Source: Kitasatospora phosalacinea
GTDB lineage: Bacteria > Actinomycetota > Actinomycetes > Streptomycetales > Streptomycetaceae
Reading direction: 5' to 3'
Length of the DNA stretch: 64,000 nt
Assembly (NCBI RefSeq): GCF_000716545.1
Contig: NZ_JNWZ01000020.1
Location: 31,768-95,767, forward strand
This document shows, in pieces, positions 17,337-25,709 of this stretch (its first letter is position 1; every line of letters begins with the position of its first letter). Made by a program: the position numbers and the translations under genes. The notes below the pieces were generated by a model. That model saw only the letters and a list, made by a program, of their open reading frames with translations, was not told the origin of the DNA and made no database searches.

Positions 17337-18953
17337 ATGGAACCGCTGACGGCCGACGATCCGGCGGCGATCGGCGACTACCGGCTGCTGCGCCGGCTCG
17401 GCGCGGGCGGCATGGGCCGGGTCTACCTGGGCCGGACCGCGGGCGGGCGGACCGTCGCGGTCAAGGTGGTGCGCCCGGAACTCGCCGACGACCCCGAGTT
17501 CCGGGCCAGGTTCCGCCAGGAGGTGTCCGCCGCCCGGCGGGTCGGCGGCCGCTGGACCGCCCCCGTGCTGGACGCCGACACCGAGGGCCCCCGCCCCTGG
17601 GTCGCCACCGGCTACGTGGCCGGCCCCTCGCTCGGCGAGGCCGTCCGCACCGCCGGGCCGCTCCCCGTCCCCTCCGTGCACGCCCTCGGCGCCCGGCTCG
17701 CCGAAGCCCTGGAGCAGGTGCACGCCCTCGGCCTGGTGCACCGGGACGTCAAGCCGTCCAACGTGCTGCTCACCCTGGACGGCCCCCGGCTGATCGACTT
17801 CGGCGTGACCCGCGCGCTGGACGCCGCCACCCTCACCCACAGCGGCTACGTGGTCGGCTCGCCCGGCTTCATGTCGCCCGAACAGGCCGCCGGCTCACCC
17901 ACCGGACCGGCCGGCGACGTCTTCTCGCTCGGCGCGCTGCTGGCCTTCGCCGCGACCGGCGCGGCCCCGTTCGGCGAGGGCGTCAGCGCCCCCGTCCTGC
18001 TCTACCGGGTGCTCCACGAGGAGCCCGTGCTCGACGGCCTCGACGGCGAACTGCGCGCGGTGGTCACCGCCTGCCTGGCCAAGGACCCGGCCCGTCGCCC
18101 CACCCCCGCCGAGCTGCGCGCCCGGCTCGCCCCCGCCGCCGCGGACGGCCCCGAGGGCTGGCTGCCCGGCCCGCTGGCCGCCGCGGTCGGCCGCGCCGCC
18201 GTCGGGCTCCTCGACCTGGAGGACGACCGCGGGCCGGGCGGCGCCCCCGGCCCGGACCGGGCGCCGACGGACCGGGCGCCGACCGTGCTGGACGGCGGAC
18301 GGCGGCGGGAGCGGCGCGGCCGGAAGCCCCGGACGGCGGTGGCCGCCGCCGCGGTGGTGCTGGCGGGCGCGCTGTACGGCGGGTTGGCGGCGAGCGGCAA
18401 CCTGCCCTGGGCGAAGGCGGGCCCCGGGCCGAGCGCCTCGCCCGGGCACGACGCGGCCACCGGGACGCCGGGCGGGAGCCCGAGCGCGGGTGCGAGCCGG
18501 GGCCGGAGCGCGAGTCCGGGGCCGGGCCCGAGTTCGAGCCCGAGCCCGAGCCCGAGTTCGAGTTCGAGCAGTGCGGCGACACCGGTGAAGGGGGACGGCA
18601 AGGCGCTGCCCGACGCGTTCGTGGGCACCTTCAAGGGCACCATCACCACCAGCGTCCTCCCGCTGCCGTCCACCTTCACCGTGACCTTCACCGCCGGGAA
18701 GGTCGGTGAGGAGGTCGGGCACACCAGCAACGCCTCGGCGTTCGACAGCACCGTCTGCCGGGGCGTGCTCACCCTGCTCTCGGTCGAGGGCGGCAAGGCG
18801 CTGCTCCAGGAGCGTCCGGAGGGCGGCGACAGCGGCTGCACCGGCGCCCCCGAGAAGCAGACGTACACCCTGCTGGGCGGCGGCGGCCTGCACCTGGCGG
18901 TCAGTGGGGCCCCGCTCGGCACCGATCCGTCGGGGGACCTGGCCAGGCAGTGA
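17337..18953 (+). CDS. Membrane Ser/Thr protein kinase (PknB-like)
   Basis: 538 aa, ATG with GAGGGGAGG upstream. The kinase domain occupies about 17-270: glycine loop LGAGGMGRVYLG, catalytic lysine in VAVKVV, HRDVKPSN loop and IDFGVT. The usual APE appears as SPE. A TM helix (about 338-358) follows a Pro/Ala linker, then a Ser/Pro/Gly-rich extracytoplasmic stalk (about 366-420) and a beta-rich domain of about 115 residues that may sense an unknown ligand; no PASTA repeats are present. It lies between mqnA and mqnC, on the same strand. Confidence 0.92.
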   Translation: MEPLTADDPAAIGDYRLLRRLGAGGMGRVYLGRTAGGRTVAVKVVRPELADDPEFRARFRQEVSAARRVGGRWTAPVLDADTEGPRPWVATGYVAGPSLGEAVRTAGPLPVPSVHALGARLAEALEQVHALGLVHRDVKPSNVLLTLDGPRLIDFGVTRALDAATLTHSGYVVGSPGFMSPEQAAGSPTGPAGDVFSLGALLAFAATGAAPFGEGVSAPVLLYRVLHEEPVLDGLDGELRAVVTACLAKDPARRPTPAELRARLAPAAADGPEGWLPGPLAAAVGRAAVGLLDLEDDRGPGGAPGPDRAPTDRAPTVLDGGRRRERRGRKPRTAVAAAAVVLAGALYGGLAASGNLPWAKAGPGPSASPGHDAATGTPGGSPSAGASRGRSASPGPGPSSSPSPSPSSSSSSAATPVKGDGKALPDAFVGTFKGTITTSVLPLPSTFTVTFTAGKVGEEVGHTSNASAFDSTVCRGVLTLLSVEGGKALLQERPEGGDSGCTGAPEKQTYTLLGGGGLHLAVSGAPLGTDPSGDLARQ

Positions 18954-19042
18954 GCGGCGCGGAACGGGCCTGCGGTGGGCCGGAAATGTGCTGGCGTAGG
19001 CTGAACCGGTCGCCCCTCCGATGAAGAAAGCAGGCCCGCCAG

Positions 19043-20251
19043 GTGTCCGAGCAGAACCTTTCCGCCGCCCAGTTGCAGGCCGTGCTGGACCGCGCGGCCG
19101 AGGGCGGCCGGATCACCGCCGAGGAGGCCCTGGAGCTGTACCGCTCGGCTCCGCTGCACGCGCTCGGCGCGGCGGCGGACGCGGTGCGCCGGCGGCGGTA
19201 CGCGGGCGTCGAGCACATCGCCACGTACATCATCGAGCGGAACATCAACTACACCAACGTCTGCGTGACGGCCTGCAAGTTCTGCGCGTTCTACGTGCCG
19301 CCGAAGAGCGACAAGGGCTGGTCGCGGGACCTGGACGAGATCCTGCGCCGCTGCGCGGAGACGGTCGAGCTCGGCGGCACCCAGATCATGTTCCAGGGCG
19401 GGCACCACCCCGACTACGGCGTCGAGTACTACGAGCGGAACTTCGCCGCGATCAAGGCCGAGTTCCCGCAGCTGGTGATCCACTCGCTGGGCGCCTCCGA
19501 GGTCGAGCACATGGCGAAGATCTCCGGAGTCTCCGTCGAGGAGGCGATCACCCGGATCCACGCGGCCGGGCTCGACTCGTTCGCGGGCGCCGGCGCCGAA
19601 CTGCTGCCGGAGCGGCCGCGCAAGGCGATCGCGCCGCTGAAGGAGTCCGGCGAGCGCTGGCTGGAGATCATGGAGACCGCGCACCGCCTCGGCGTCGAGT
19701 CGACCTCCACCATGCTGATGGGCACCGGCGAGACCAACGCCGAGCGGATCGAGCACCTGCGGATGATCCGCGACGTGCAGGACCGCACCGGCGGCTTCCG
19801 GGCGTTCATCCCCTACACCTACCAGCCGCAGAACAACCACCTGAAGGGCTCGACCCAGGCCACGGTCTTCGAGTACCTGCGGATGATCTCCATCGCGCGG
19901 CTCTTCCTCGACAACGTCGCCCACATCCAGGGCTCCTGGCTCACCACCGGCAAGGAGGCCGGCCAGCTGTCGCTGCACTACGGCGCGGACGACCTCGGCT
20001 CGGTCATGCTGGAGGAGAACGTGGTCTCGGCGGCCGGCGCCAGGCACCGCTCCAACCTGCACGAGCTGATCCACCTGATCCGCACCGCCGGCCGGGTGCC
20101 CGCCCAGCGCTCCACCACCTACCAGCACCTGCGCGTCCTGGACGACCCGGCCAACGACCCGGTCGACCCGCGGGTCGCCTCGCACATCGCCTCCACCGCG
20201 ATCGAAGGCGGCACCGCGCACCCCGAGTTGACCATCCTGGCGACGAACTGA
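19043..20251 (+). CDS. mqnC: Cyclic dehypoxanthinyl futalosine synthase (radical SAM)
   Basis: 402 aa, GTG start. MqnC cyclises dehypoxanthinyl futalosine to its spiro product, a central step of the futalosine menaquinone pathway. The radical-SAM cluster motif is CVTACKFC (about 73-80, CX3CX2C), preceded by ERNINYTNV. GGTQIMFQGGHHPDYG and STSTMLMGTGETNAERIEHL follow, then YTYQPQNNHLKG, all family hallmarks. The next gene begins 10 bases after its stop. The same motif in the second half of FbiC, elsewhere in this window, reflects shared ancestry. Confidence 0.95.
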   Translation: MSEQNLSAAQLQAVLDRAAEGGRITAEEALELYRSAPLHALGAAADAVRRRRYAGVEHIATYIIERNINYTNVCVTACKFCAFYVPPKSDKGWSRDLDEILRRCAETVELGGTQIMFQGGHHPDYGVEYYERNFAAIKAEFPQLVIHSLGASEVEHMAKISGVSVEEAITRIHAAGLDSFAGAGAELLPERPRKAIAPLKESGERWLEIMETAHRLGVESTSTMLMGTGETNAERIEHLRMIRDVQDRTGGFRAFIPYTYQPQNNHLKGSTQATVFEYLRMISIARLFLDNVAHIQGSWLTTGKEAGQLSLHYGADDLGSVMLEENVVSAAGARHRSNLHELIHLIRTAGRVPAQRSTTYQHLRVLDDPANDPVDPRVASHIASTAIEGGTAHPELTILATN

Positions 20252-20261
20252 CCGCCCCGGC

Positions 20262-20861
20262 GTGCTGACACTGCACCGGGCCCGGCTGCTGCACACCGGC
20301 GGGACCGCGATCGAGGACGGGGCGGTGCTGGTCGACGGGGCCCGCGTCGCCGCGATCGGACCGTTCGCGGAACTGGCGGGCGGCCCGGCCCGGGTCAGGG
20401 AGTGGCCCGGGGTGCTGGTGCCCGGGCTGCTCAACCGGCACGGGGCGTGGCTGCTGGAGGGCGCCTACCACCCGGACCCGCGCGAGGGGGCGGGCGACCG
20501 GCCGCTGCCGCCCGCCGACGGGCTGACGGACGAACAGTGGGGCGGCAGCGCCCGGCGCGGGCTGCAACGGCTCCTCGGCCACGGCGCGACGGCCCTGGCG
20601 GGCCCGTTCGCCCGCGCCTCGGTGCGGACGGCGGTCGCCCGCTCCGGCCTGCGCCCGCTCGCCGGCGGGGACACCGGGCCGGGCCCCCTCGACCCGCTGG
20701 AGGGACGCGAGTTGGCGGCCGCCCTGCACCGGCCGCTGGCGGTCGGCGGGGCGGCGGACTTCGTCGTGTTCGCGGCCGGCGCGGTGGAGGAACTGGACGG
20801 CGGCGGGGCGGCCTGCCTGGCGACGGTGCTGGACGGAAGGCTGCTGCACCGGCGACGGTGA
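20262..20861 (+). CDS. Amidohydrolase-like protein without the metal site, probably vestigial
   Basis: 199 aa, GTG start 10 bases after mqnC, without a clear ribosome site. It resembles the flanking beta-sandwich of imidazolonepropionase-type amidohydrolases: N-terminal [28 protein letters not shown] and C-terminal [15 protein letters not shown]. The catalytic barrel is mostly missing, at about half normal length, and the metal-binding HxH after VLVPGLLN reads NRHGAW. It is probably non-catalytic. Position after mqnC invites a link with aminofutalosine deaminase, an amidohydrolase, but that is speculation. Confidence 0.7.
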   Translation: MLTLHRARLLHTGGTAIEDGAVLVDGARVAAIGPFAELAGGPARVREWPGVLVPGLLNRHGAWLLEGAYHPDPREGAGDRPLPPADGLTDEQWGGSARRGLQRLLGHGATALAGPFARASVRTAVARSGLRPLAGGDTGPGPLDPLEGRELAAALHRPLAVGGAADFVVFAAGAVEELDGGGAACLATVLDGRLLHRRR

Positions 20862-20981
20862 GACCGGCGGCCCGGGCGGGCCTCCGGCGCGCCTCCTGCT
20901 TTCTGACTCCCCGTGACCCGGGAAGCCCTTTGCGGCTAACATCCCGGTTCAGACCTCCGCCCGAGCCCAGGAACAGGACGC

Positions 20982-21539
20982 ATGCGAGCCGCGACCCCCG
21001 AACGCCTCCGGACCCGACCGGCTCGGGGGTGGTACGTCGGGGCCGTGCTGAGCGCCGTGGTGGCGGTGGCGATGTGCCTGCTGGGGTGGCGGCAGGCGGA
21101 CCAGGCGGACCGGATCGACGCGCACCCGGTGCGGGTCGAGGGGACGGTCACCCAACTGCCGGGCGGCACCGGGACGTACAGCCAGGTGGCGTACCCGGTG
21201 GACGGGCGGCGGCTGACGGCCGCGGACCTGTGGCTGCCGGCGGACGCCCGGGTGGGGGACCCGATCTGCCTGGAGCGCGCGGCGGACGACCCCGCCGCGG
21301 TGCGGGTGTGCGGGAAGACGTACCCGCAGCCGGTGGGCGTGGGGTTGGCGCAGACGAGCGTGCCGGCGGCGGTGCTGACGTGCGCGCTGTGCCTGTGGCG
21401 GATCCGGCGGGGCCGGGCGGGCGCGCAGCGGGCGGAGGCCGGTCTCACGCTGGCGTTCGCGGCCGAGGGGATGCCCGCGCTGACCCAGGGGAAGCGCTCC
21501 CGGCGCCGCCGCAAGGGGGGACGCCGCGCCCTGCGGTGA
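20982..21539 (+). CDS. Two-TM membrane protein, DUF3592-like
   Basis: 185 aa, ATG start. TM helices at about 17-35 and 120-138 flank an extracytoplasmic segment with a small beta-domain ([29 protein letters not shown]), the arrangement of DUF3592 proteins. Two cysteines (ICLE, VRVCGK) lie in the outer domain. The C-terminus is strongly basic ([15 protein letters not shown]). Function unknown. It precedes menG on the same strand with 44 bases between. Confidence 0.7.
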   Translation: MRAATPERLRTRPARGWYVGAVLSAVVAVAMCLLGWRQADQADRIDAHPVRVEGTVTQLPGGTGTYSQVAYPVDGRRLTAADLWLPADARVGDPICLERAADDPAAVRVCGKTYPQPVGVGLAQTSVPAAVLTCALCLWRIRRGRAGAQRAEAGLTLAFAAEGMPALTQGKRSRRRRKGGRRALR

Positions 21540-21583
21540 GCCCTGGTGGAGGTCCGCGGCACCGCAAGGTGAACAATGGGGAC

Positions 21584-22279
21584 GTGACCCGAGCCCATCT
21601 GGACAAGCAGCCGCAGGACGTCGCCGCCATGTTCGACGACGTCGCGGCCAAGTACGACCGCACCAACGACGTGCTCTCGCTGGGCCAGGCCCGGCTGTGG
21701 CGCCGGGCGGTGGCCGACGCGGTGGGTGCCGTCGCGGGCCAGCGGATCCTGGACCTCGGTGCCGGCACCGGGACGTCCTCGCTGCCGTTCCTGGAGGCGG
21801 GCGCCGACGTGGTGCCGTGCGACTTCTCGATCGGGATGCTGACCGAGGGCAAGAACCGCAACCCCGAACTCGCGCTGACCGCGGGCGACGCGACCCGGCT
21901 GCCGTTCGCGGACGAGTCGTTCGACGCCGTGACGATCTCGTTCGCGCTGCGCAACGTGCAGGAGCACGAGGTGGCGATGCGGGAGATGCTGCGGGTGACC
22001 AAGCCCGGCGGCAAGCTGGTGATCTGCGAGTTCTCCACGCCGACCTGGACGCCGTTCCGGACGGTGTACACCGAGTACCTGATGCGGGCGCTGCCGCCGG
22101 TGGCGACCAGGGTGTCCTCCAACCCGGAGGCGTACGTGTACCTCGCCGAGTCGATCCGGACCTGGCCGGACCAGCCCGCGCTGGCCGCCGAGTTGCAGCG
22201 GGCGGGCTGGACGAAGGTGGCGTGGCGCAACCTGACCGGCGGCATCGTCGCCCTCCACCGGGGCTTCAAGGCCCCGTAG
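21584..22279 (+). CDS. menG: Demethylmenaquinone methyltransferase
   Basis: 231 aa, GTG start ([25 protein letters not shown]). It transfers a methyl group from SAM to demethylmenaquinone, the last step of menaquinone synthesis. The class I methyltransferase motif I is [16 protein letters not shown] (about 59-74); the UbiE/MenG signatures are [18 protein letters not shown] at the start and [31 protein letters not shown] near 128. It fits the surrounding mqnA/mqnC and reductase genes. Confidence 0.95.
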   Translation: MTRAHLDKQPQDVAAMFDDVAAKYDRTNDVLSLGQARLWRRAVADAVGAVAGQRILDLGAGTGTSSLPFLEAGADVVPCDFSIGMLTEGKNRNPELALTAGDATRLPFADESFDAVTISFALRNVQEHEVAMREMLRVTKPGGKLVICEFSTPTWTPFRTVYTEYLMRALPPVATRVSSNPEAYVYLAESIRTWPDQPALAAELQRAGWTKVAWRNLTGGIVALHRGFKAP

Positions 22280-22374
22280 ACTGCGGTGGTTCGGCACCCC
22301 GTCCGCCGGGAAGGCGCTGACGGGGCGTCGGCCCCAGACTCCGTGACCCCGACGCGCTCAGGAGAGAGCCCCGT

Positions 22375-23655
22375 ATGACCGAGACCGCCGTCGAGTCCAC
22401 CGCCGACGTCATCGTGGTCGGCGCCGGTCCGGCCGGCTCCAGCACCGCCTACTGGCTGGCCCAGGCGGGCCTGGACGTGCTGCTGCTGGAGAAGACCGAG
22501 TTCCCGCGCGAGAAGGTGTGCGGGGACGGCCTGACCCCGCGCGCCGTCAAGCAGCTGGTCGACATGGGCATCGACGTGTCCACCGAGAACGGCTGGCTGC
22601 AGAACAAGGGCCTGCGGATCATCGGCGGCGGCGTCCGGCTGGAACTGGACTGGCCGGACCTGGCCGCGTTCCCCGACTACGGGCTGGTGCGCAAGCGCGC
22701 CGACTTCGACGAACTGCTGGCCCGGCAGGCGCAGAAGGCCGGCGCCCGGCTGTACGAGAACTGCAACGTCAGCGGGCCCGTCCAGGACCGCACCGGGCGG
22801 ATCACCGGCGTCACCGCGAAGATCGGGCCGGACAAGCGCGAGGTGGAGTTCCACGCGCCGCTGGTGGTCGCCGCGGACGGCAACTCGACCCGGTTGTCGC
22901 TGGCCATGGGCCTGCACCGGATCGAGTCCCGGCCGATGGGCGTCGCCTACCGGACGTACTTCACCTCGCCGCGGCACGACGACGACTACCTGGAGTCCTG
23001 GCTGGAGCTGTGGGACACCCGGGGCGGCCAGAAGAAGCTGCTGCCCGGCTACGGCTGGATCTTCGGCATGGGAGACGGCACCTCCAACGTCGGCCTGGGC
23101 ATCCTCAACTCCTCGCCCGCCTTCGGCGACCTGAACTGGCGCGAGGTGCTCAAGAGCTGGTGCGCCGGCATGCCCGAGGAGTGGGGCTACACGCCGGACA
23201 ACATGACCGAGCCGATCCGCGGCGCCGCCCTCCCGATGGCCTTCAACCGGCAGCCGCACTACACCCGCGGCCTGCTCCTGGTCGGCGACGCGGGCGGCCT
23301 GGTCAACCCCTTCAACGGCGAGGGCATCGCCTATGCGATGGAATCCGGCCAACTCGCGGCCGGCGTCATCGTCCAGGCGATGGCCCGGATCACCCCCGAG
23401 GGCCGCGAACGCGCCCTGGCCCGTTACCCCCAGGTCCTCAAGGACACCTACGGCGGCTACTACACGCTCGGCCGGGCCTTCGTGAAGCTGATCGGCAACG
23501 ACAAGGTCATGCGCATCGCCGCCGAACGCGGCCTGACCCACCCGGTGCTGATGAAGTTCGTCCTCAAGCTCCTCGCCAACCTGACCGACCCCACCGGCGG
23601 CGACGTCGCGGACCGGATCATCAACGGCCTGACCAAGGTGGCGCCGCGCGCCTGA
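22375..23655 (+). CDS. Geranylgeranyl-reductase-family FAD enzyme, probable menaquinone reductase
   Basis: 426 aa, ATG with AGGAGAG upstream. The Rossmann FAD motif is VIVVGAGPAGSSTAYWLAQAG (about 11-31), followed by the EFPREKVCGDGLTPRAV signature of the GGR family and a second FAD motif LVGDAGGLVNPFNGEGIAYAMESG near 305. Members reduce isoprenoid double bonds; mycobacterial MenJ partially saturates menaquinone side chains. Its place right after menG makes that job the best guess, since streptomycetes have partly saturated MK-9. It ends in a strong terminator. Confidence 0.88.
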   Translation: MTETAVESTADVIVVGAGPAGSSTAYWLAQAGLDVLLLEKTEFPREKVCGDGLTPRAVKQLVDMGIDVSTENGWLQNKGLRIIGGGVRLELDWPDLAAFPDYGLVRKRADFDELLARQAQKAGARLYENCNVSGPVQDRTGRITGVTAKIGPDKREVEFHAPLVVAADGNSTRLSLAMGLHRIESRPMGVAYRTYFTSPRHDDDYLESWLELWDTRGGQKKLLPGYGWIFGMGDGTSNVGLGILNSSPAFGDLNWREVLKSWCAGMPEEWGYTPDNMTEPIRGAALPMAFNRQPHYTRGLLLVGDAGGLVNPFNGEGIAYAMESGQLAAGVIVQAMARITPEGRERALARYPQVLKDTYGGYYTLGRAFVKLIGNDKVMRIAAERGLTHPVLMKFVLKLLANLTDPTGGDVADRIINGLTKVAPRA

Positions 23656-23701
23656 GACGCAGCGGCTCCAGTAGGACTGCTGGAACCACGAGGCACTGGA
23701 A

Positions 23702-23735
23702 GGACGCCCACCGCGCTTGGCGCGGTGGGCGTCCT
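23702..23735 (+). terminator. Strong terminator after the menG/reductase unit
   Basis: 15-bp perfect arms (GGACGCCCACCGCGC and complement) around TTGG, followed by TTCGCTTT. It isolates the restriction-type gene beyond it. Confidence 0.9.
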
Positions 23736-23855
23736 TCGCTTTGGAGCCCCAGGGGCGGTGCGGCGCGGCCCGGTGCAGCCAACGCGACTCCAGGAGTCGT
23801 CGCTTCGAGGCAGGGGCGAAAAGGGGTTGGCAGCCGCAAGGCCATGGACTAAATT

Positions 23856-23879
23856 TTTAGGTAAGTAATATCACCTAAA
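23856..23879 (+). promoter_or_regulatory. AT-rich palindromic promoter/operator of the restriction-type gene
   Basis: TTTAGGT-N10-ACCTAAA, 7-bp perfect arms, with TAATAT (23866-23871) in the centre as a possible -10 box. It ends 9 bases before the ATG. Base composition is strikingly AT-rich for this genome. Overlap of symmetry and -10 suggests tight repression, possibly by the enzyme or an unlinked regulator. Confidence 0.6.
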
Positions 23880-23888
23880 CATTGGGGG

Positions 23889-24806
23889 ATGAGCGTGGTT
23901 GCCTGGGACATCGAGGTCGGGGACGTGCTCAAGCGGGTGGACGTCCACGCCAGGTACGGCGGTCGCCGGCAGGGCGGCATCGGGCCCTCGCGGGTCGAGC
24001 CGGTCGTTCTCCTCTTCACCGACCCGGCCAAGGGGCACCGGCACGGTTACTTCGACGGCTGGGGGAAGGACGGCTGCTACCACTACGCCGGCGAGGGGCA
24101 GGTGGGGGACCAGAAGTTGACGCAGGGCAACCTCGCGATCTTGAAGCACCGGCAGGACGGGCGGGACCTGCACCTCTTCCAGGGGGTGTCTTCCGGCGTG
24201 ACCAAGTACGTCGGACAGTTCGAGCTTGCCGAGAATGACCCGTACTACTTGACGGACGCGCCCGAGACCAACGACGGCCCCGTCCGTAGCGTGATCATGT
24301 TCCGGTTGCAGCCGATGAAGGCGGAGCAGCCGGCAGGCGTGAGCCTCCCGCACACCCCTGAGCCCGAGCTTTTCGTGCAGGAGGTGGAGATCGAGCAGCA
24401 GTACACCGAACGCACCTATGTCGAACCCCACCGCGAGCCCTATGAGGCCGAGCGCCGGGAGAGCAAGCTCGTGCGTGAGTATGCGGACTACCTCCGCGCC
24501 GCCGGCCATGACGTCGTCAGGCAGCGGATCGCACCTGCGGGTGAACTGAAGCCGATCATCACGGACCTGTACGACAAGACGGTCAACCGCCTTGTCGAGG
24601 CCAAGGGCACCGTCACCCGCGAAGCGATCCGGATGGCCATCGGCCAGCTCTTCGACTACGGGCGGCACTTCGACCCGTCCCCGAGCCGGGCGCTCCTCGT
24701 GCCGTCGAAGCCGCGGCCGGATCTGATCGCGCTCTGCGATTTCGTGGACGTGGAGGTCATCTGGCCCGAGGGGGACGGCTACCACGAGGCGGGCAACCTG
24801 GCCTGA
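23889..24806 (+). CDS. Modification-dependent restriction-type endonuclease: ScoMcrA-like SRA domain plus PD-(D/E)XK nuclease
   Basis: 305 aa. The N-terminal ~155 residues resemble the SRA-like domain of ScoMcrA, the streptomycete type IV enzyme: a conserved LTQGNLAILKHRQDGRDLHLFQG then GVTKYVGQFELAENDPYYLTD. After a charged linker, SKLVREYADYLRAAGHDVVRQ starts a C-terminal nuclease domain with ITDLYDKTVNRLVEAKG (acidic D, then E-x-K near residue 237-239) and the helix motif QLFDYGRHF common in Mrr-like nucleases. The expected role is cutting DNA carrying modified cytosine or phosphorothioate. It stands alone, has its own promoter and terminator, and has more A/T at third positions than neighbours, as expected for an acquired defence gene. 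Domain assignment is from memory of the families. Confidence 0.75.
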   Translation: MSVVAWDIEVGDVLKRVDVHARYGGRRQGGIGPSRVEPVVLLFTDPAKGHRHGYFDGWGKDGCYHYAGEGQVGDQKLTQGNLAILKHRQDGRDLHLFQGVSSGVTKYVGQFELAENDPYYLTDAPETNDGPVRSVIMFRLQPMKAEQPAGVSLPHTPEPELFVQEVEIEQQYTERTYVEPHREPYEAERRESKLVREYADYLRAAGHDVVRQRIAPAGELKPIITDLYDKTVNRLVEAKGTVTREAIRMAIGQLFDYGRHFDPSPSRALLVPSKPRPDLIALCDFVDVEVIWPEGDGYHEAGNLA

Positions 24807-24838
24807 TCTCCGGGCGGCGGGCGGGAGGAGACGATTCC

Positions 24839-24871
24839 CACCCGCCCGGTGCCGTGCTCACCGGGCGGGTG
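24839..24871 (+). terminator. Terminator-like hairpin after the restriction-type gene
   Basis: 12-bp perfect arms (CACCCGCCCGGT and complement) around a 9-base loop, 32 bases past the stop. No T tract. Confidence 0.7.
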
Positions 24872-24902
24872 CGGCGGTGGGTGGCGGGGGTTCCTTGAGC
24901 GC

Positions 24903-24920
24903 TTGTGAACGAAGGGTCAA
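24903..24920 (+). promoter_or_regulatory. Rex-like half site, weak
   Basis: TTGTGAACGAAGGGTCAA keeps the left half of the Rex consensus (TTGTGAACG) but only the last bases of the right half. It lies 420 bases before nuoA. Confidence 0.3.
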
Positions 24921-24988
24921 GCGGTCGTTCCGCCGGGTCCACCGGCAGGGTGAGATCTACTATCACGCGAACCGGATCACTCCGAAAT

Positions 24989-25018
24989 TTGCCCTGGCCG
25001 CCGCAGAATTGATATAGG
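24989..25018 (+). promoter_or_regulatory. Candidate distal nuo promoter
   Basis: -35 TTGCCC (24989-24994), 18-base spacer, -10 TATAGG (25013-25018). It would give a leader of about 300 bases before nuoA. Confidence 0.4.
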
Positions 25019-25208
25019 GCGTGGCCGAACGGCAGCCGTTTCGCTCCGGGTTGCGACTGTATGTGGTCAATTGCCCGCGCTGGGTCGAACAGTGGTGGTC
25101 GATCCGCTTTCGTGGACCTTCGTCGGGTGGCGAAGATCACAAAGATCATCGGGAACTGCGTGTCGCAGATCACAAGCGGACGGGCATAGGATGCGCTCCA
25201 ACCTGGCT

Positions 25209-25226
25209 TTGTGAACTGCCTCACAT
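25209..25226 (+). promoter_or_regulatory. Rex operator (ROP) candidate upstream of nuoA
   Basis: TTGTGAACTGCCTCACAT matches the streptomycete Rex site TTGTGAACGCGTTCACAA at 13 of 18 positions, including both TGTGA and TCACA arms with the same 6-base spacing. Rex, the NADH/NAD+ sensor, is known to bind upstream of nuoA in S. coelicolor. It lies about 17 bases after a TAGGAT -10-like box, where it would cover the transcription start. Confidence 0.75.
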
Positions 25227-25323
25227 GGAGCCGGATCCCACGAAGTGGATCATCATTTCACCCTTGGTGACCTGGTGGTTCCGATCTGCAGTCAAGGACG
25301 ACTGGACGGAGGGAGCGGGGGCT

Positions 25324-25683
25324 ATGAATGCCTACGCGCCGATCCTCGTACTCGGTGCCATCGCGGCGGCGTTCGCGGTCGGCTCCGTCGTGATGGCCTC
25401 GCTCACCGGCCCGAAGCGGTACAACCGGGCCAAGTTGGAGGCGTACGAGTGCGGTATCGAACCGACCCCGCAGCCGGTGGGCGGCGGTCGGTTCCCGATC
25501 AAGTACTACCTGACGGCGATGCTGTTCATCGTCTTCGACATCGAGATCGTCTTCCTCTACCCGTGGGCGGTCAGCTTCGACGCCCTGGGGATCTTCGGGC
25601 TGGTCGAGATGCTCCTGTTCATCGCCACCGTGTTCGTCGCCTACGCCTACGTCTGGCGCCGCGGCGGCCTGGAGTGGGACTGA
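25324..25683 (+). CDS. nuoA: NADH-quinone oxidoreductase subunit A
   Basis: 119 aa; the ATG of MNAYAPILVLG has GGAGGGAGC upstream. It is a membrane-arm subunit of complex I with three TM helices (about 5-27, 60-82, 89-111). The conserved loop KRYNRAKLEAYECGIEPTPQP (near 33-53) carries the acidic and cysteine residues at the junction with the quinone site. FPIKYYLTAMLFIVFDIEIVFLYPWAV is typical. First gene of the 14-gene nuo operon, beneath a Rex-type operator. Confidence 0.96.
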   Translation: MNAYAPILVLGAIAAAFAVGSVVMASLTGPKRYNRAKLEAYECGIEPTPQPVGGGRFPIKYYLTAMLFIVFDIEIVFLYPWAVSFDALGIFGLVEMLLFIATVFVAYAYVWRRGGLEWD

Positions 25684-25709
25684 CCACCGGCTGCCGCCGC
25701 GCAAGGCGT

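Larger units (their letters stand above)
24807..25323. other. 517-base region upstream of nuoA (nuo control region)
   Basis: Contains the terminator of the upstream gene, a Rex-like half site at 24903, a promoter candidate at 24989-25018, paired AGATCACAA repeats (25134-25142 and 25167-25175, 33 bp apart), a TAGGAT box near 25187 and a Rex operator-like site at 25209. The frame leading into nuoA is open from 25021 but has no coding bias, so it is regarded as leader. Confidence 0.6.

Noticed and set aside
18480..18570. Repeat array in the kinase gene as a mobile-element trace.
   Set aside because: It encodes a Ser/Pro stalk in frame, which is normal for such kinases.
23785..23799. CGACTC-N3-GAGTCG repeat as an attachment site for the restriction-type gene.
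   Set aside because: No second copy was found on the other side, and no integrase is present.
25021..25323. An in-frame extension of nuoA of about 100 codons starting at GTG 25021.
   Set aside because: Third positions are not G/C-biased, it covers the Rex site, and the internal ATG has a strong ribosome site and matches normal NuoA length.
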